From the NCBI RefSeq assembly GCF_900167405.1, contig NZ_FUWO01000002.1, positions 1-64,000 of the forward strand: a stretch of 64,000 bases of DNA, in the 5' to 3' direction. The DNA comes from Globicatella sulfidifaciens DSM 15739. Its GTDB lineage: Bacteria; Bacillota; Bacilli; Lactobacillales; Aerococcaceae. Positions within the stretch are counted from its first letter, which is position 1. Every line of letters starts with the position of its first letter. The notes under the pieces are model-generated. The model did not search any database. It saw nothing but the letters and a program-made list of their open reading frames with translations, and was not told where the DNA came from. Of this stretch, positions 8,247 to 20,051 are shown one piece after another. The position numbers and the translations under genes were made by a program.

Positions 8247-9737
8247 CTATGCTTTTTTTGAACCTGTAAATAAGTTGGCTTTTTTAAAGGTAATTGTCAA
8301 TACTAATGGTAAAATGAATGCGACAGCCATACAAATAATAAATGAAATCATCGTTTCCGGTGTAATTACTAAGAATCCTGGTAAACCACCTACCCCAATT
8401 GAAGTTGCTTGAACGTCAAAGGTTGTACATAATAAACCTGCAATACCAGAACCGATCATAGCAGCCACAAATGGATAAACATATTTTAAAGTAACCCCAA
8501 ACATTGCAGGCTCAGTAACACCTAAATATGCTGACACAAAGGAAGGAATCGTTACTTGAGATTCCTCTTCATCATGACGCGTTAACCACCAATAGCCAAC
8601 TACTGCTGAACCTTGGGCGATATTAGATAAAGCAATCATTGGCCATAAACCAGTTGTTTTTGAAGCAGTATCGGCAATTAATTGTGAATCGATTGCATTG
8701 GTCATATGGTGTAAACCAGTAATAACTAATGGCGAATACAAAGCACCAAAGATTGCACCAAACAACCATTTTAACGGTCCAGTTAATCCTGCTAATACCA
8801 CTGTAGAAATAATATTTCCTAACCACCAACCAATTGGCCCCAATACAGTATGAGCTAAAATAACAGCTGGTAATAATGATAAGAATGGTACTAAAATCAT
8901 CGATAACATTTCTGGAACATGTTTACGCCAGAATTTTTCTAAATAACCTAATGCTAAACCAGCTAACATTGCTGGAATCACTTGTGCTTGATAACCAATC
9001 ATATTTAATTTGAAGAAACCAAAATCCCATTGAGGCACTGTCCCTTCAGCTAATGCATCTGCGGCTCCATAAGCATTTAATAATTGGGGTGATACTAAGG
9101 TTAAACCTAATACAATCCCTAAAATTTGAGTCGTTCCCATTTTACGAGTAACAGCCCAAACAATCCCAACTGGAAGGAAGTGGAAAATAGCCTCCCCAGG
9201 CAACCATAAGAAATGATTGACACCACTCCAAAATTGACTAACATCCGTAATAGTATTCCATACAGGTTCACCCGCAGCATTGGTCAGAGCGACGCCATCT
9301 ACAACTTTTTGTCCTAAGGCTTCAAAACCGACACCTTCTAAAACATTACGGAAGCCTAAAATAAGCCCCCCAACAATAATGGCTGGAATAATAGGTGCGA
9401 AGATTTCAGCTAAGAAAGCCATCGCTTTTTGCAATTTGTTTTGATTCTTCTCAGAAGCACGTTTAACATCTTCTTTAGAAGCCTCTGAAACACCTGATAA
9501 ACGGGCAAAATCTTTATAAAACTCTGAAACAGCATTTCCAATAATAACTTGGAATTGTCCTGCTTGAGTAAACGTCCCCTTAACAGAAGCTAATTTTTCA
9601 ATATCTGCTACCTTAGCTTTTGCTGGATCAACTAAAGCAAATCGCATCCGTGTTGCACAGTGTGTCACAGCTGCAATATTATCTTTACCACCAACTAAGT
9701 CAAGTAATGCTTTTGCATCTTGTTCAAACTTAGACAT
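8247..9737 (-). CDS. treB: Trehalose-type PTS transporter, EIIBC
   Basis: Membrane permease that imports and phosphorylates trehalose in the phosphoenolpyruvate phosphotransferase system. Of 496 residues, the N-terminal EIIB domain carries the phospho-acceptor Cys27 in THCATRMRF. The EIIC domain follows from about residue 110, with about ten membrane spans. There is no EIIA domain, so a glucose-type IIA encoded elsewhere must donate phosphate, as is usual for this family. It is first in the treB-treC unit. A cre-like site overlaps its probable -10 region. Specificity is inferred from treC next door. Confidence 0.88.
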   Translation of the reverse strand: MSKFEQDAKALLDLVGGKDNIAAVTHCATRMRFALVDPAKAKVADIEKLASVKGTFTQAGQFQVIIGNAVSEFYKDFARLSGVSEASKEDVKRASEKNQNKLQKAMAFLAEIFAPIIPAIIVGGLILGFRNVLEGVGFEALGQKVVDGVALTNAAGEPVWNTITDVSQFWSGVNHFLWLPGEAIFHFLPVGIVWAVTRKMGTTQILGIVLGLTLVSPQLLNAYGAADALAEGTVPQWDFGFFKLNMIGYQAQVIPAMLAGLALGYLEKFWRKHVPEMLSMILVPFLSLLPAVILAHTVLGPIGWWLGNIISTVVLAGLTGPLKWLFGAIFGALYSPLVITGLHHMTNAIDSQLIADTASKTTGLWPMIALSNIAQGSAVVGYWWLTRHDEEESQVTIPSFVSAYLGVTEPAMFGVTLKYVYPFVAAMIGSGIAGLLCTTFDVQATSIGVGGLPGFLVITPETMISFIICMAVAFILPLVLTITFKKANLFTGSKKA

Positions 9738-9776
9738 AATATGTCCCCCTTTTTTATTTTAACCTCTTACGAACAA

Positions 9777-9793
9777 TGTAAGCGTTATTATAA
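9777..9793 (-). promoter_or_regulatory. cre-like CcpA site over the treB -10 region
   Basis: ATGTAAGCGTTATTA (9777-9791) matches the cre consensus WTGNAANCGNWNNCW at all but one conserved position. It overlaps a minus-strand TATAAT at 9788-9793, about 50 bp before the treB start. Catabolite repression of trehalose uptake would be expected. Confidence 0.55.
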
Positions 9794-9861
9794 TAAGTAT
9801 ATAACATTTTAGTAGGTGAAACAATCTTATTTACTATAAATAGTTATTATAATAATAAGGT

Positions 9862-10737
9862 TTATGGCTTATATTCAACCACTAAATAACGATTAGGGTC
9901 ACGACCTTCAGAATGCGTCTCAATATGTTCAACTTTACTTAAATAAGCATGAATTTGCTTACGTTCATAACTTGGCAGTGGATCTAATACAACTGAGTGT
10001 TTTGTTTTTAAAACTTCTTTTGCTGTACGTTCAGCAATTTGTTCTAAAACATTGGCACGACGATTACGATAATCCCCAATATTAAGAATAACTGATTGAC
10101 GACGTTTATCATATTGGTGGACCATAATTTGAGCCAATACTTGTAATGAGTTAATAATCTTACCGTGTTTCCCAATAATTAAACCTGATTTATCTGTTTC
10201 GATATTAAAAATAAGTTGATTTTTTTGACGTTCAACCGTTATATCCGCTTTTGCTCCGTAATCATTAATAATGTTTTCTAAATATTCGGCTACTTTTTGA
10301 TGTTCAGCCATTAAATCATCGTGATTATTGATCTCAGTTTCTGCCTTGTCAGCAATTGACTCTGAATCTTTCAATGGAGTTTTAGCTGCTTTTGGTTTTT
10401 CAACCTTTGCCGGCTCAACTTTTTGTTCTTGCTGTTGTGGTTTTGCTTTTGATTTTTTTACTTCTTTTTTAATAGTTGGTTCGGGTGTTTTCGTACGATC
10501 GATTAGCTCATCTTTTTTTTCTTCTACTTGCTTTTCAATTTCAGCTGTTAATTCTGAAATGGAGGCATTTTTAGAAATTTCAACGATGGCATCTTGTTTT
10601 CCAAAACCGAATAATCCTTTTTTCCCCTCACTAATAATGTTGATATTAGCTTCAGATTCAGAAATATTTAATTTAGTCAAACCGATTTTAATCGCTTTTT
10701 CAACTGATTCAGCTCTAATTGTAGTACTATGTTCCAT
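9862..10737 (-). CDS. khpB: KhpB (Jag/EloR), RNA-binding protein with Jag-N, KH and R3H domains
   Basis: A 291-residue RNA-binding protein that, with KhpA, tunes cell elongation and division in Gram-positive cocci. Seen: Jag_N domain (about 1-50, ending GLFGFGKQDA), a long Lys/Glu/Pro-rich linker (about 70-140), a type II KH domain (about 150-215, GLIIGKHGKIINSLQ with the GxxG loop), then an R3H domain ending at residue 291. It is encoded 16 bp downstream of yidC, the usual Firmicute pairing. In many relatives mnmE follows directly; here the tre operon and a lipoprotein gene intervene. Confidence 0.95.
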   Translation of the reverse strand: MEHSTTIRAESVEKAIKIGLTKLNISESEANINIISEGKKGLFGFGKQDAIVEISKNASISELTAEIEKQVEEKKDELIDRTKTPEPTIKKEVKKSKAKPQQQEQKVEPAKVEKPKAAKTPLKDSESIADKAETEINNHDDLMAEHQKVAEYLENIINDYGAKADITVERQKNQLIFNIETDKSGLIIGKHGKIINSLQVLAQIMVHQYDKRRQSVILNIGDYRNRRANVLEQIAERTAKEVLKTKHSVVLDPLPSYERKQIHAYLSKVEHIETHSEGRDPNRYLVVEYKP

Positions 10738-10753
10738 TCTGATTCGCTCCTTA

Positions 10754-11584
10754 CTATTTTTTTACGCGTTTCAATGCTTTGCGCAAAGCACGTTGTTTTT
10801 CTTTTTCAGCTTGTAGTTTTGCTTCACGTTCTGCAATAATTTTATAAGGATTATTATAAACAAATGTTTGAATTAGTGTAATCGCATTTGAAACAACCCA
10901 ATATAAAGTAACAGCACTTGGTAATCCAAGAGAAATTAATAAAATAAAGGCTGGCATGATATACATCATCGTTTTAACTTGGCTATTTGGATTTTTATTA
11001 CTTTTCATTGTGAAGTATGAATTCGCAAATGTTAATACTGCTGCCAATATCGGTAAAATAAATAATGGGTCCATTTGTCCTAAGTTAGTCCATAAAAAAT
11101 GTCCTTGTTTTAATTCAGGGGTACGACTAATTGATTGATAAAGGGACATCATCACTGGTAATTGAATTAATAAAGGTAAGCAACCAGCAAACTGATTAAC
11201 ACCATGTGATTCTAATAATTGTTGTTGTTCTTCTTGCGCTAATTGCATCGATTCACGGTCACGATTTGGATATTTTTCTTTGATTTTATCTAATTCTGGT
11301 TGTAATGCTTGCATTTCACGTTGTGATTTTAATTGCATTTTGGTCAATGGAATTAATAAAGCACGAATTAATATCGTAAAAATAATAATCCCAAGGGCAT
11401 AACTACCGCCAAATAAATTTGATAACCAAATAATAAATTGTGACAGGTTATAAATAATATAACGATCCCATAAATTAGTACTTTCAGCACTAATTGGTTC
11501 GTTAACATTACCACAGGCGGTTAACACTAAAACTATCGATAACAATAGGATAATTTGTAACCATTTTTTATAATTTTTCTTCAT
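10754..11584 (-). CDS. yidC: YidC/Oxa1-family membrane protein insertase (lipoprotein form)
   Basis: Inserts membrane proteins with or without the Sec translocon. It has 276 residues. The signal sequence ends in lipobox LTAC (Cys24), as in Gram-positive YidC1/SpoIIIJ. Five membrane spans follow, with the cytoplasmic coiled loop around residues 80-130 and the signature NQFAGCLPLLIQLPVMMSLYQ region. The tail is strongly basic (KALKRVKK), suited to ribosome contact. It is flanked by rnpA (6-bp gap) and khpB in the ancestral rpmH-rnpA-yidC-khpB order. Confidence 0.95.
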   Translation of the reverse strand: MKKNYKKWLQIILLLSIVLVLTACGNVNEPISAESTNLWDRYIIYNLSQFIIWLSNLFGGSYALGIIIFTILIRALLIPLTKMQLKSQREMQALQPELDKIKEKYPNRDRESMQLAQEEQQQLLESHGVNQFAGCLPLLIQLPVMMSLYQSISRTPELKQGHFLWTNLGQMDPLFILPILAAVLTFANSYFTMKSNKNPNSQVKTMMYIMPAFILLISLGLPSAVTLYWVVSNAITLIQTFVYNNPYKIIAEREAKLQAEKEKQRALRKALKRVKK

Positions 11585-11590
11585 ATAGGT

Positions 11591-11953
11591 CTACTGCAAC
11601 TCCTCTAACTTTTTGATATCAATAATTGAGGCAATTTTCATAACATGAACCAATGATTTTTTTATTTCATAAAAATTACGATTGACTATATCTTTGCGAG
11701 CTATTATTAAATAATCATATTCATTATTGATGGCGGGGGATAATTCATGAATCGCATGTCGTAGTAATCGTTTTATTTTATTTCTCTGTACCGCATTTCC
11801 CATTTTTTTACCAACCGATAACCCTACACGAAAATGTACTTGTCCAATTTTAGGGTACACATAAAGTACTAACTGGCGGTTAGCATAGGAAGTTCCATTT
11901 TGAAAAGCATCTTGAAAATCCTTTTCACTTTTTACACGATATTCTTTCTTCAT
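11591..11953 (-). CDS. rnpA: Ribonuclease P protein component
   Basis: Basic protein subunit that helps RNase P RNA cut tRNA 5' leaders. It has 120 residues, the normal size. The family signature is seen as VGKKMGNAVQRNKIKRLLRHA (shown in parts: GKKMGNAV, RNKIKRLLR). It lies between rpmH and yidC in the conserved origin cluster. The ribosome site is ordinary. Confidence 0.96.
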   Translation of the reverse strand: MKKEYRVKSEKDFQDAFQNGTSYANRQLVLYVYPKIGQVHFRVGLSVGKKMGNAVQRNKIKRLLRHAIHELSPAINNEYDYLIIARKDIVNRNFYEIKKSLVHVMKIASIIDIKKLEELQ

Positions 11954-12040
11954 TTTCTACCTCATCTTATACTTGACTCAATTATTCACTTTTCATTATA
12001 ACGAATTTTATCGTAAAAAAAAATACAAATAGACAAATAA

Positions 12041-12072
12041 AAAAAGTTACCACGAAACGTAGTAACTTTTTT
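12041..12072 (-). terminator. Hairpin between rpmH and rnpA
   Basis: AAAAAGTTAC (12041-12050) pairs with GTAACTTTTT (12062-12071). It forms a terminator-like stem with A- and T-runs on both sides, so it could work in either direction. It sits just past the rpmH stop and may reduce read-through into rnpA. Confidence 0.65.
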
Positions 12073-12075
12073 GCA

Positions 12076-12210
12076 TTATGCTGATAATTTTGCGCGTCCT
12101 TTTTGACGACGTTTTCTTAATACACGACGACCGTTTTTAGTACTCATACGTTTACGGAATCCGTGGACTTTTTTACGCGTTCTCTTTTTTGGTTGGTAAG
12201 TTCTTTTCAT
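12076..12210 (-). CDS. rpmH: 50S ribosomal protein L34
   Basis: A 44-residue, very basic ribosomal protein, starting [20 protein letters not shown] and ending GRAKLSA. The start ATG is at 12210 and the TAA stop at 12076-12078. The AGGAGGTGCC run just upstream gives a strong ribosome site. It is the first gene of the leftward operon from oriC and so diverges from dnaA. This placement is nearly universal in Firmicutes. Confidence 0.97.
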   Translation of the reverse strand: MKRTYQPKKRTRKKVHGFRKRMSTKNGRRVLRKRRQKGRAKLSA

Positions 12211-12340
12211 TATGGCACCTCCTAAAATCTAAACCTTTATGTCAATACCTAAAACATTTTAATGAAGTATTGGCTAAAAGTCAAGATGCTATTGTTGATT
12301 TTTAGGAATAAAAGCGACATTTTTTAATATTTCAATAAAG

Positions 12341-12631
12341 TTATCAACAGATGATTATTGCGTTGTGCACAACTTATTTTTTATTACGAGCTTTGCACAT
12401 CATTTTACACAATTATGCACATATAAACAGGTCAAATCTTTTTTAATTATTTATCCACAATTTCTGTGCATAACTCTAACAATATGTGTTATAATAAGCT
12501 CGTTAGTTCCATATTATCCACAGAACCTTGTGGAAATTATGGACTTATAAACAGTTATCCACAATTTTTATTAACATGTTGATAACTCTTTTGTTTAAAT
12601 GTGGATGATTCTATTATCATTGTTATCCACA
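12341..12631. other. oriC: oriC part 1: DnaA-box cluster upstream of dnaA
   Basis: Perfect TTATCCACA boxes on the plus strand at 12451-12459, 12514-12522, 12555-12563 and 12623-12631. TTATNCACA-type or one-base variants at 12341-12349 (TTATCAACA), 12413-12421 (TTATGCACA), 12465-12473 (reverse, TGTGCATAA), 12577-12585 (reverse, TGTTGATAA) and 12600-12608 (TGTGGATGA). At least nine boxes fall in about 290 bp between rpmH and dnaA. They also surround the dnaA promoter region, consistent with DnaA autoregulation. Confidence 0.93.
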
Positions 12632-12682
12632 ATTTATGTTATAATTTTACTTACAAAGTAAATTATTAAGTGAGGTGAAGAA

Positions 12683-14020
12683 ATGATTGATAAAGAAGAA
12701 TTTTGGCAAGGTGTCACGAAATATTTAAAAGAAATTTTATCAGATTCTTCTTTTTCTAATTGGGTTAAACCAGTTAAACCATCTAGAATTACAGAAGACA
12801 CAATTTCTCTAACAGTTCCCAATAATTTAATCAAAACGCGATGGGAAAAGCATTTAGCTGGCTATATCCTTCAATACAGTTTGGAATATTATGGTAGAGA
12901 AATTTCGCCTATTTTCATCGTAGTAGGTGAGGTCGCAAATATTGATTTTCCAGTCGACCCCCCCAGTATGAACCCTGTTAAAGGGAATAACTATGCTTCT
13001 GGTTTAAATCCAAATTATACCTTTGATACATTTGTTGTTGGTGAAGATAATAAAATGGCCAACGGTGCAGCGTTAGCTGTATGTGATAGTCCTGGGAAAA
13101 CTTATAATCCATTCCTTATTTATGGCGGTGTTGGTTTAGGTAAAACGCATTTGATGCATGCGATTGGTAATGAAATTAAAAGAAAAAATCCTAATGCGCG
13201 GATCAAATATGCAACGACTGAAACCTTTACCAATGATTTCATTAATAGTATTACCCATAATAAGACCGAACAATTTAAAAAAATGTATCGTGATGACATT
13301 GACGTTCTTTTAATGGATGATATTCAGTTTTTATCCAAAAAGGATAAAACACAAGAAGAATTTTTCCACACCTTTAATGATTTATTCAATGCTGGAAAAC
13401 AAATCGTTTTAACATGTGATCGTCTTCCTAACAATATTGATAGCTTAGAGGAACGTTTAATTTCTCGATTTAAGTGGGGCTTATCTACGGATATTACCCC
13501 TCCTGATCTAGAAACTCGAATTGCGATTTTAAGAAAAAAAGCTTTAAATGATAATTTAGACATTAACTCAGAAGCATTAACTTATATTGCTAATAATGTT
13601 GATTCTAATATTCGTGAGTTAGAGGGGGCTTTATTAAGAGTTATTGCCTATGCAGCTATAAGTGGGGAAGAAATTACCACTAATTTAGCAGCAAAAGCCC
13701 TAAATGCCTTAATTGGTTCCACAACTGAAAAGGAAACGAATATCAATGATATTATTACAACTGTCGCTAAGTTTTATTCCATTACTGCTGATGATATCAA
13801 GGGTTCAAAACGGGTGAAAAATATTGTGTTTCCACGTCAAGTTGCGATGTATTTATCCCGTGAACTCACTGATTTATCTTATCCAAAAATCGGAGAAGAT
13901 TTTGGGAATAAAAATCATACTACTGTGATGCACGGATACGAAAAAATAGCCGAATTAATTGAATCAGATCCACAAGTACGACAAGAAGTAAAAGAATTAA
14001 AACAAAGAATAAAAAATTGA
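12683..14020 (+). CDS. dnaA: Chromosomal replication initiator DnaA
   Basis: AAA+ ATPase that binds DnaA boxes and opens oriC. It has 445 residues. Domain I (about 1-80) and a short linker are followed by Walker A GGVGLGKTH at 148-156 and Walker B LLMDDIQF. The domain IV DNA-binding signature is NKNHTTVMHGYEKI near the C terminus. The start follows GAGGTGAAGAA. It is flanked by DnaA-box clusters on both sides, followed by dnaN, and marks the origin. Confidence 0.98.
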   Translation: MIDKEEFWQGVTKYLKEILSDSSFSNWVKPVKPSRITEDTISLTVPNNLIKTRWEKHLAGYILQYSLEYYGREISPIFIVVGEVANIDFPVDPPSMNPVKGNNYASGLNPNYTFDTFVVGEDNKMANGAALAVCDSPGKTYNPFLIYGGVGLGKTHLMHAIGNEIKRKNPNARIKYATTETFTNDFINSITHNKTEQFKKMYRDDIDVLLMDDIQFLSKKDKTQEEFFHTFNDLFNAGKQIVLTCDRLPNNIDSLEERLISRFKWGLSTDITPPDLETRIAILRKKALNDNLDINSEALTYIANNVDSNIRELEGALLRVIAYAAISGEEITTNLAAKALNALIGSTTEKETNINDIITTVAKFYSITADDIKGSKRVKNIVFPRQVAMYLSRELTDLSYPKIGEDFGNKNHTTVMHGYEKIAELIESDPQVRQEVKELKQRIKN

Positions 14021-14172
14021 CCTGTGGATAACTTTTAAAGATATCAAGAGACAATCCACAAAGTTTTAGACAGGTAGAATGCGTTCATAATAAGCTCTAC
14101 CATGATTTATCAACATAATCAACAGCACTTATTACTAATACTATTATATATATAATAAACTATATATTATTA
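14021..14172. other. oriC: oriC part 2: DnaA boxes, candidate DnaA-trios and AT-rich unwinding region
   Basis: Box TGTGGATAA at 14023-14031, TTATCAACA at 14107-14115 and TAATCAACA at 14116-14124. After a 4-bp GCAC step comes a run of 3-mers TTA TTA CTA ATA CTA TTA (14129-14146), then nearly pure A/T to about 14172. The order box, short GC step, repeated triplet and AT tract is that described for DnaA-trio unwinding elements downstream of dnaA in Bacillus. Assignment is by pattern only. Confidence 0.75.
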
Positions 14173-14184
14173 AAGGAGTTCCAA

Positions 14185-15333
14185 ATGAAATTTTCTATTA
14201 AACGATCTATCTTTTTAAATCAATTATCAAATGTAACTCGAGCGATACCTGGTAAAGCTACGATACCTATTTTAACTGGCGTTAAATTAGAATTAACTAA
14301 TGATCAGTTAACATTAATTGGTAGTGATTCTGAAATTTCTATTGAAAGTATTATTTCAGTAAACGATGATTTAAATGAATTAGAAATTGAAAAAACTGGT
14401 AGTGTCGTATTACCTGCACGCTTATTTAATGAAATTATCCGAAAATTACCAACTAATAAATTAACGATTGAAGTAAACGATCAATATACAGCTACCATCA
14501 CATCTGGCCAAGCAACATTTAATGTGATTGGTGTTGCAGGAGACGCTTATCCTAAGTTACCAACAGTAGAAACTACAAACGGTATTAGTCTGCCTTCTAC
14601 TACTTTTAAACAATTAATTAATCAAACAATCTTTTCTGCTTCAAATCAAGAGAGTAGACCTATCTTAACAGGACTTCATCTCATTAATAAGGGCTCATTT
14701 GTTTCAGCTATCGCAACCGATAGCCATCGATTAAGTAAACGAGAAATGCCCTTCACTAATGAAGTTAGCGAAACTGAATTCGAATCGATTACTATACCTA
14801 AAAAAACGATGTTAGAATTAATGCGTATTGCAGAAGATGAACAAGATTTGACGATGATTATTTCTCATCAACAAGTTATTTTCTTATTAAATGATGTTAC
14901 TATTTACTCTAGATTATTAGAAGGAATGTATCCTGATGCCGAACGTTTAATTCCGACAGAATATCAAAGTGAGATTGTCGTAAATTCAACTGAGTTTTTA
15001 AATGCGATTGATCGTGCTTCATTAATGTCACGTGAGGGGAGCAGTAATGTCGTACAAATGACGATTGAAAATGGGGAAGTAGTATTATCCGTTCGTGGAA
15101 ATGAATTAGGAAAAGTAGCGGAAGTAATTGAAACTAAAAAAATCGAAGGAAAAGATATTAAGATTTCCTTTAACCCAGAATATATGAAAGATGCATTAAA
15201 ATCATTTGATGGTTCTGATATTTCTCTTCAGATGCAATCAGCTGTAAGACCCTTATTATTACAATTAGATACACCAAGTGAAATTGAGAATAATCGTCTA
15301 TTACAGTTATTAACTCCGATTCGTACACATTAA
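14185..15333 (+). CDS. dnaN: DNA polymerase III beta sliding clamp
   Basis: Ring-shaped processivity clamp, 382 residues, three repeated clamp folds. Typical features are MKFSIKRSIFLNQLSNVTRAIP at the N terminus (cut here to MKFSIKRSIF) and the LLTPIRTH C-terminal end, with the C-terminal region that forms the peptide-binding pocket. AAAGGAG precedes the ATG. It follows dnaA with about 165 bp of origin sequence between. The downstream spacer carries repeat R3 rather than yaaA, so the usual dnaN-yaaA-recF run is broken. Confidence 0.97.
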   Translation: MKFSIKRSIFLNQLSNVTRAIPGKATIPILTGVKLELTNDQLTLIGSDSEISIESIISVNDDLNELEIEKTGSVVLPARLFNEIIRKLPTNKLTIEVNDQYTATITSGQATFNVIGVAGDAYPKLPTVETTNGISLPSTTFKQLINQTIFSASNQESRPILTGLHLINKGSFVSAIATDSHRLSKREMPFTNEVSETEFESITIPKKTMLELMRIAEDEQDLTMIISHQQVIFLLNDVTIYSRLLEGMYPDAERLIPTEYQSEIVVNSTEFLNAIDRASLMSREGSSNVVQMTIENGEVVLSVRGNELGKVAEVIETKKIEGKDIKISFNPEYMKDALKSFDGSDISLQMQSAVRPLLLQLDTPSEIENNRLLQLLTPIRTH

Positions 15334-15346
15334 AATAATAAATAAT

Positions 15347-15519
15347 GAGAATGGGCATAAACTTGATAATTTTAGTTAAGATTATTTTTCGTTAATTAAG
15401 AGCGCAGTGGTTGAGTGGCCTCAACCTGCGTCTTTCGACTTGTTTGAGGCCTACTCAACTGTGTGGGGGTGGACAAACGAAGCGAAAATCATTCGATTTT
15501 CTACTTCTGGTCCACTCCC
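15347..15519 (+). repeat. Intergenic hairpin repeat R3 (one hairpin module)
   Basis: Cleanest single-module copy. The left end is GAGAATGGGCATAAAC, then GCGCAGTGGTTGAGT. A stem GGCCTCAA (15418-15425)/TTGAGGCC carries a 19-nt loop, then TACTCAACTGTGTGGGGGT and the GAAGCGAAAATC/GATTTTCTACTTC hairpin, ending in CCACTCCC. It lies between dnaN and the convergent vanY-like gene. Confidence 0.88.
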
Positions 15520-15569
15520 TTTTTTAAATGTACAATTTAAGTTTATGCTCTGTTATTTTACAAATAAAA

Positions 15570-15623
15570 AACGGTATTAAGAGTGGTTTTATTGAAGTTT
15601 ACCTTCATTCTCTTAATACCGTT
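15570..15623 (-). terminator. Terminator of the VanY-like peptidase gene
   Basis: Perfect 14-nt arms AACGGTATTAAGAG (15570-15583) and CTCTTAATACCGTT (15610-15623). In the minus direction the stem is followed by a T-run. It is placed just past the stop at 15643. Confidence 0.85.
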
Positions 15624-15642
15624 AATTTGATTTTATATAATT

Positions 15643-16419
15643 TTAATTCTGATTTAGCTTTTGACGATTATCACGCTCTTGAATCAGAGCAATATATTCT
15701 TCTAAAACTAAACCATACTTATGGATGAATTCGGCATGTTCAACACCAACATATCTAAAATGCCACGGTTCAAAATTTATTTTAGTTATATCTGTTTTTC
15801 CTTCTAAATATCTTAATATAAAACCATAATGATGAGCATTTTCAGCTAGCCATTGAGCTGAGGGTTCATATTGGTAACTCACATATAATTCATAACCAAA
15901 TTCAGCTCCTAATAAATCTACCGCTAATCCAGTAGTATGTTCACTACCATTACTTGGTGCAACATACTGATCCGTCATGTATTGCGCATCGGCTTCGCTA
16001 TAACCTTCGTATAAATAACTATTAAAACGACTTTCATAGTTAAAAGCTTGTTCAGCAATACTGCGATATCCTGAAATAAAATTATAATAATAACCTACCT
16101 CAGCAGCTGCTGCACGCATTTCGGCTAAAGGGGCAGCCATTGCTTCGTGATAAGGTTGGCCATTTTCAGAATAAACAAAAGGAATGTAAGGATCGTATTC
16201 TAATAAATTATCGCGGTTAACTAAAAATAATAAAGGATTATCTATACTCGCTGATTCTGGCAACTCTTTAATCAATTGATCAATGGTTATCGAATCGTCA
16301 CTTGGGCGTATAGCCTCAACATCTGGCAATTGATAAGTAGTCTCAGTTTGTGCGTGAATGTTCGAAACGCATAAGATACTTAACATAAGTAAAAACAAAG
16401 TAAAAATTTTATTTTTCAC
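15643..16419 (-). CDS. Secreted M15-family D-Ala-D-Ala carboxypeptidase (VanY-like)
   Basis: Predicted zinc peptidase that trims the terminal D-Ala of peptidoglycan stems. Of 258 residues, the N-terminal 23 or so form a cleavable signal peptide ending near IHAQ. The peptidase domain (about 60-235) carries the M15B zinc ligands His161 and Asp168 (SEHTTGLAVD) and His220 in EPWHFRYVG, with catalytic Glu217. It is transcribed against the replication direction, opposite to dnaN and yaaA, and has its own terminator. Export and family are well supported; the exact stem-peptide preference is not known. Confidence 0.88.
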   Translation of the reverse strand: MKNKIFTLFLLMLSILCVSNIHAQTETTYQLPDVEAIRPSDDSITIDQLIKELPESASIDNPLLFLVNRDNLLEYDPYIPFVYSENGQPYHEAMAAPLAEMRAAAAEVGYYYNFISGYRSIAEQAFNYESRFNSYLYEGYSEADAQYMTDQYVAPSNGSEHTTGLAVDLLGAEFGYELYVSYQYEPSAQWLAENAHHYGFILRYLEGKTDITKINFEPWHFRYVGVEHAEFIHKYGLVLEEYIALIQERDNRQKLNQN

Positions 16420-16734
16420 AATATTCTCCTTTAATAATGAATTGTTTTTAGTATATCATAAACTTTTTAATTAGAGAATGGGCAGGATTTTTACTTTTTT
16501 CTAAATAAAAACGTTTTCTTTTAGGGAAAATTATTCTTCGATGCTTTATTATTTAAAAAAAGATACTTATTTTTAATAATAAGGTTAAATAAACAAAACA
16601 TACTAAATTTACTTCCTTTTGTAATAGCGCCTTTTTTTTTAGAATTATTTGTGATTTTACGATAAAAGATGTATAATTTAAGATATAGCTAATTATAAGA
16701 TTGACAAGAAATAATAAAATGAATAGGTGAGTTC
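16420..16734 (+). promoter_or_regulatory. Intergenic region with promoter of the yaaA-recF-gyrBA operon
   Basis: A strong match lies at TTGTGA (16649-16654), 17-bp spacer, TATAAT (16672-16677), about 55 bp before yaaA. The rest is AT-rich with no gene. The minus-strand vanY-like promoter must lie at its left end. A string GAGAATGGGCA near 16472 resembles the left end of the hairpin repeat but extends no further. Confidence 0.65.
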
Positions 16735-16966
16735 ATGGAGAAAAAGATAATTAAAATTGAAGAGGAATTTATAACTTTAGGTCAATTATTAAAGTTTGAA
16801 TCCATTATTTCAAGCGGTGGTATGGCTAAATGGTATCTAAGTGAATTTCCGGTAACCTTAAATGGCGAACCTGAAAATCGGAGAGGTAAAAAATTATATA
16901 ATGGAGATGTGATTTCATTTTTAAATGAAAAACTTGAAGTAACGATTTCATCTCCAATACAAAAAA

Positions 16967-16977
<11 letters not shown>
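16735..16977 (+). CDS. yaaA: YaaA/RlbA S4-domain RNA-binding protein
   Basis: An 80-residue protein made almost wholly of an S4 RNA-binding fold (LGQLLKFESIISSGGMAKWYL, VTLNGEPENRRGKKLYNGDVI, given in pieces). It is the small conserved protein encoded upstream of recF in Firmicutes and associated with ribosome function. The start ATG follows GGTGAG. Its 3' end overlaps the recF start by 11 bp, indicating translational coupling. Confidence 0.92.
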
Positions 16978-20024
<3,047 letters not shown>

Positions 20025-20051
20025 AAAACGAATAGAAAGGAAATATAATGA

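Noticed and set aside
10328-10816. 162-codon plus-strand frame opposite khpB and yidC
   Set aside because: It is antisense to the Lys/Glu/Gln-rich linker of KhpB, giving artificial Ser/Phe-rich sequence; no ribosome site.
16472-16482. GAGAATGGGCA string resembling the left end of the hairpin repeat
   Set aside because: Similarity stops after about a dozen bases, so it is not counted as a fifth repeat copy.
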